Part shown: in pieces, positions 4,784 to 7,138 of the stretch
Layout of the letters: each line of letters starts with the position of its first letter
Position numbering within the stretch: position 1 is the first letter of the stretch
NCBI GenBank assembly: GCA_035542775.1
Contig: DATKKX010000353.1
Span: 1 to 7,138 of the forward strand
Direction of reading: 5' to 3'
Source of the DNA: DATKKX01 sp035542775
Lineage (GTDB): Bacteria > Planctomycetota > Phycisphaerae > UBA1845 > UTPLA1
Length of the DNA stretch: 7,138 nucleotides
Notes under the pieces: model-generated
What the model was told of the DNA's origin: nothing
Databases searched by the model: none
What the model saw: only the letters and a program-made list of their open reading frames with translations
Translations under genes and position numbers: made by a program

Positions 4784-7063
4784 ATGAAACGGAGCCAGGT
4801 CGATCGCGTGACACCGTCGCTGATTGAGATGCCGGAGGTGCGCACGGCCCGCGTGGCCACGGTGGCCCTGCTTCAGCTGGTCGACAAGCTGTACAGTTAC
4901 CGTATCCCGGAAGAGTTGCAGGAGGTCGTTGCTGCGGGGATGCGGATTACCGTTCCTTTCAGCCGGACGGACCGGCCGGTGCCGGCATTCTGCATCGACG
5001 TGAGCGAGCGGCCGTGGGATTCGACGCTCAAGCCGGTCATCGCCCCGATCGACGAGCAGCCGCTGTTGTCGCCGAAGATGCTCGAACTGGGTCGCTGGAT
5101 CGCGCGTTATTATGCCGCGCCGCTGGGCCGGACGCTGGACCTGATGGTCCCCGCGGCGGCCAAGCGGCAGGCGGGCTGGAAGAAGGTCCGCCGCGCAGTC
5201 CTCCTGCCGGGCAAAGACGGTGCCGGAGAGAAACTCACAGCCAAGCAAGCTGCTGTGCTGTCGGCCCTGGCTGGCGCCGGAGGCTCACTGGCCGTCGCCG
5301 AATGTGCCGCCGCGGCACAAAGCGGGCTGGGCGTCATTCAATCGCTTGCTCGAAAGGGGTTCATCGCCATCGAGACATGCCTCGAGCCGGTCTTGCCCAA
5401 GGAGGCCGCAGTCGAGCGGCGTGAGCCGACATACGAGTTGAACGCTGATCAGAAAGCGGCCATCGCGCAAATGTCCAAGGCGGTTGCCGCCCGGCGATTC
5501 TCCGTGCAGGTGTTGTTCGGCGTAACCGGCAGCGGCAAGACCGAGTGCTACGTGGCGACCATCCGACAGGCCCTGGCCGCGAGCCGCCAAGCGATCATGC
5601 TGGTGCCCGAGATTGCGCTGACCACGCAGACGGTTCAGAGGCTGCAAGCCCGGTTCGACCGCGTCGCCACCGTTCACAGCGGGATGAGCGAAGTGGAGCG
5701 ATCACGGACCTGGGCGGCCGTTGCCGCGGGGCGGATACCTGTGGTGATCGGCACGCGGAGCGCGGTCTTCGCGCCGTGTCCGAACCTGGGCGTGATTGTC
5801 GTGGATGAAGAGGCCGAGGCCAGCTACAAGAACCAAGCCTCGCCGCGATATCACACTCGCGACATAGCAGTCAAGCGGGCCCAGCTTGAAGAGATCCCCG
5901 TGGTGCTTGGCTCGGCGACGCCATCGTTGGAGACTTGGAAGAATGTTCGGCAGAAGAAACATTACAGGCTGATTCGCCTGCCGCACCGCGTTCGCGGGCT
6001 GGCCATGCCCACTATGCACCTGGTGGACATGCGCGACGAGCATAAGCAGCGGCCGGGCGTTCATCTGCTATCCCTTGAGATGGAGGCGCGGTTGAGAGAA
6101 ACACTGTCTCGCGGCGAGCAGGCCGTGCTGTTGTTGAATCGTCGGGGCTATGCCAATTTCCTGCACTGTCCCCGCTGCAAGACGGTCGTGACCTGCCCGC
6201 ACTGCAGCGTACACATGGTGTTTCACACGACGACTAGGCTGGCCCATTGCCATTATTGCCATGCCCGGCTGGCGGTACCGACGAAGTGTCAGACCGCCGG
6301 CTGCGGCGGCCCGCTGATCAAGTTCGGCATCGGCGTGCAACGAGTGGAAGAGGAACTCTGCGAGAAGTATCCGCAGGCGCGGTTGCGGCGGGTGGACTCG
6401 GACGTGATGCAACGATCGGGCGATTACGCCGAAGTGCTGGGGGCATTCGAGCGTAAGGAACTCGATATCCTGGTCGGCACGCAGATGATCGCCAAGGGGC
6501 TGGATTTTCCGTTCGTATCGTTCGTCGGCGTGGTCAGCGCGGATACGGCACTGGTGCTGGACGATTTCCGCTCCGAAGAGCGTACGTTTCAGCTTGTTCT
6601 CCAGGTGGCGGGGCGCAGCGGCCGCAGCGACGTGGGCGGGCACGTAGTGGTGCAGACCTTTGCCGCAGATACAGCGCCGATCCGTCACGCCGTCGCGGGA
6701 GACTACGAGGGCTTCGCCGATGCGGAGCTCGCCAAGCGGAAGCGCGCCAAGCTGCCGCCGCACACGCGGATGATGCGCATAGTGCTCTCCGACGCCCGCA
6801 TGAGCAGGCTGGAGAAGGCCGCCGCCGGGCTCGCGGCAAGCATCAGGGAAACGCTGGAACGCCGCGGCATCGCGGCTACCGTCCTCGGTCCCTTTTCCGC
6901 GCCCATTGCCCGTCTGCGCGACAAATATCGGTACGACCTTCAACTTGTCTTTAACACGGCCACGGCGATGTTGTCGGCGATCGATCTGTTCAAGTCGGAA
7001 CACACGCTGCAGGCGAAAGTGAAGACCATCATCGTGGACGTTGATCCAGTCTCACTGCAATAA
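4784..7063 (+). CDS. priA: Primosomal protein N' (PriA), replication-restart helicase
   Basis: A superfamily 2 DNA helicase that recognises stalled forks and reloads the replicative helicase. Counting from ATG 4784 (759 residues; subtract 3 from numbers counted from ATG 4775), the N-terminal DNA-binding domain has LYSYRIPEEL near 36-45 and a winged-helix region follows. Walker A is GVTGSGKT (246-253). The helicase box reads DEEA (341-344) where PriA proteins normally have DEEH. RYHTRD (355-360) and LGSATPSLET follow. Eight zinc-binding cysteines lie at 462, 465, 471, 474, 489, 492, 502 and 507; spacing matches E. coli PriA except the last pair, which is C-x4-C instead of C-x2-C. GTQMIAKGLDFP (565-576) and QVAGRSGR (607-614) are the C-lobe motifs, and it ends with the usual VDVDP. 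The length is typical of the family. The start is uncertain: ATG 4775 overlaps the TATAAT, and neither start has a Shine-Dalgarno site; ATG 4829 is another choice. Confidence 0.96.
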   Translation: MKRSQVDRVTPSLIEMPEVRTARVATVALLQLVDKLYSYRIPEELQEVVAAGMRITVPFSRTDRPVPAFCIDVSERPWDSTLKPVIAPIDEQPLLSPKMLELGRWIARYYAAPLGRTLDLMVPAAAKRQAGWKKVRRAVLLPGKDGAGEKLTAKQAAVLSALAGAGGSLAVAECAAAAQSGLGVIQSLARKGFIAIETCLEPVLPKEAAVERREPTYELNADQKAAIAQMSKAVAARRFSVQVLFGVTGSGKTECYVATIRQALAASRQAIMLVPEIALTTQTVQRLQARFDRVATVHSGMSEVERSRTWAAVAAGRIPVVIGTRSAVFAPCPNLGVIVVDEEAEASYKNQASPRYHTRDIAVKRAQLEEIPVVLGSATPSLETWKNVRQKKHYRLIRLPHRVRGLAMPTMHLVDMRDEHKQRPGVHLLSLEMEARLRETLSRGEQAVLLLNRRGYANFLHCPRCKTVVTCPHCSVHMVFHTTTRLAHCHYCHARLAVPTKCQTAGCGGPLIKFGIGVQRVEEELCEKYPQARLRRVDSDVMQRSGDYAEVLGAFERKELDILVGTQMIAKGLDFPFVSFVGVVSADTALVLDDFRSEERTFQLVLQVAGRSGRSDVGGHVVVQTFAADTAPIRHAVAGDYEGFADAELAKRKRAKLPPHTRMMRIVLSDARMSRLEKAAAGLAASIRETLERRGIAATVLGPFSAPIARLRDKYRYDLQLVFNTATAMLSAIDLFKSEHTLQAKVKTIIVDVDPVSLQ

Positions 7064-7096
7064 AGAGAGACGAACTCAATCTGCGGGCACGGCGAC

Positions 7097-7138
7097 ATGG
7101 ACAAACTACAGGAGAATCAGGAGCCGGATCGCACCGCT
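7097..7138 (+). CDS. Possible next gene, first 14 codons only
   Basis: ATG at 7097 opens a frame that runs to the window end (MDKLQENQEPDRTA). It lies 33 bases after the priA stop and in the same frame. It is the first usable start codon after that stop, and a polar, charged N-terminus would be plausible for a cytoplasmic protein. There is no clear Shine-Dalgarno site, and 14 codons are too few to judge coding potential or to name a product. Confidence 0.35.
   Translation, partial: MDKLQENQEPDRTA

Noticed and set aside
6068..7003. 311-codon - strand frame
   Set aside because: Antisense to the conserved C-lobe of priA, with no recognisable domain.

Overview
The window looks like a chromosomal segment from a GC-rich Gram-negative bacterium, most likely a planctomycete or a close relative. 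That placement is inferred. It rests on the G+C-rich coding sequence, an ABC-2 permease fused to a CPBP protease domain, intergenic heptad repeats of the CAGCAAT/GCTGATT type that I associate with planctomycete genomes, and sparse Shine-Dalgarno sites. No marker in the window proves it.

Layout. Positions 1-1242 (+ strand) hold two tandem genes for low-complexity Ala/Ser/Gly-rich proteins. The first is cut by the window start and shows a regular 15/16-residue repeat marked by Gly, later by Trp-Tyr-Gly. The second has a Shine-Dalgarno site, a signal peptide and a weaker period of about 15. Between them lies a 117-base spacer with a nested stem structure. A short gap (1243-1365) contains a three-stem fold whose largest hairpin, followed by TCTTTT, is a good intrinsic terminator for the second gene. 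Positions 1366-4637 (- strand) hold a two-gene ABC exporter operon: a NatA-like ATPase is transcribed first, then a large permease whose C-terminal third is a CPBP (Abi) intramembrane protease-like domain. A spacer of about 150 bases (4638-4783) with direct repeats, palindromes and a heptad-repeat tract separates this operon from the divergent gene priA (4784-7063, +), the primosomal replication-restart helicase. A possible next gene starts at 7097 and runs off the window.

How the genes work together. The ATPase and permease should form one membrane complex, with ATP hydrolysis driving export; Na+ or a small molecule is suggested only by family resemblance. The fused protease domain is unexplained. 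The two repeat proteins are probably exported by the Sec route and do not share a transcript with the exporter, because they converge on it. priA is a housekeeping gene sharing only the divergent promoter region.

The points most worth a second look are the solenoid-like repeat protein, the three-stem element at 1252-1328, the heptad repeats at both ends of the ATPase gene (one of which encodes the ATPase C-terminus), the PriA helicase box reading DEEA rather than DEEH, and a perfect TATAAT placed so that priA might be leaderless. I did not identify a defence system, CRISPR array, tRNA, rRNA or insertion sequence.
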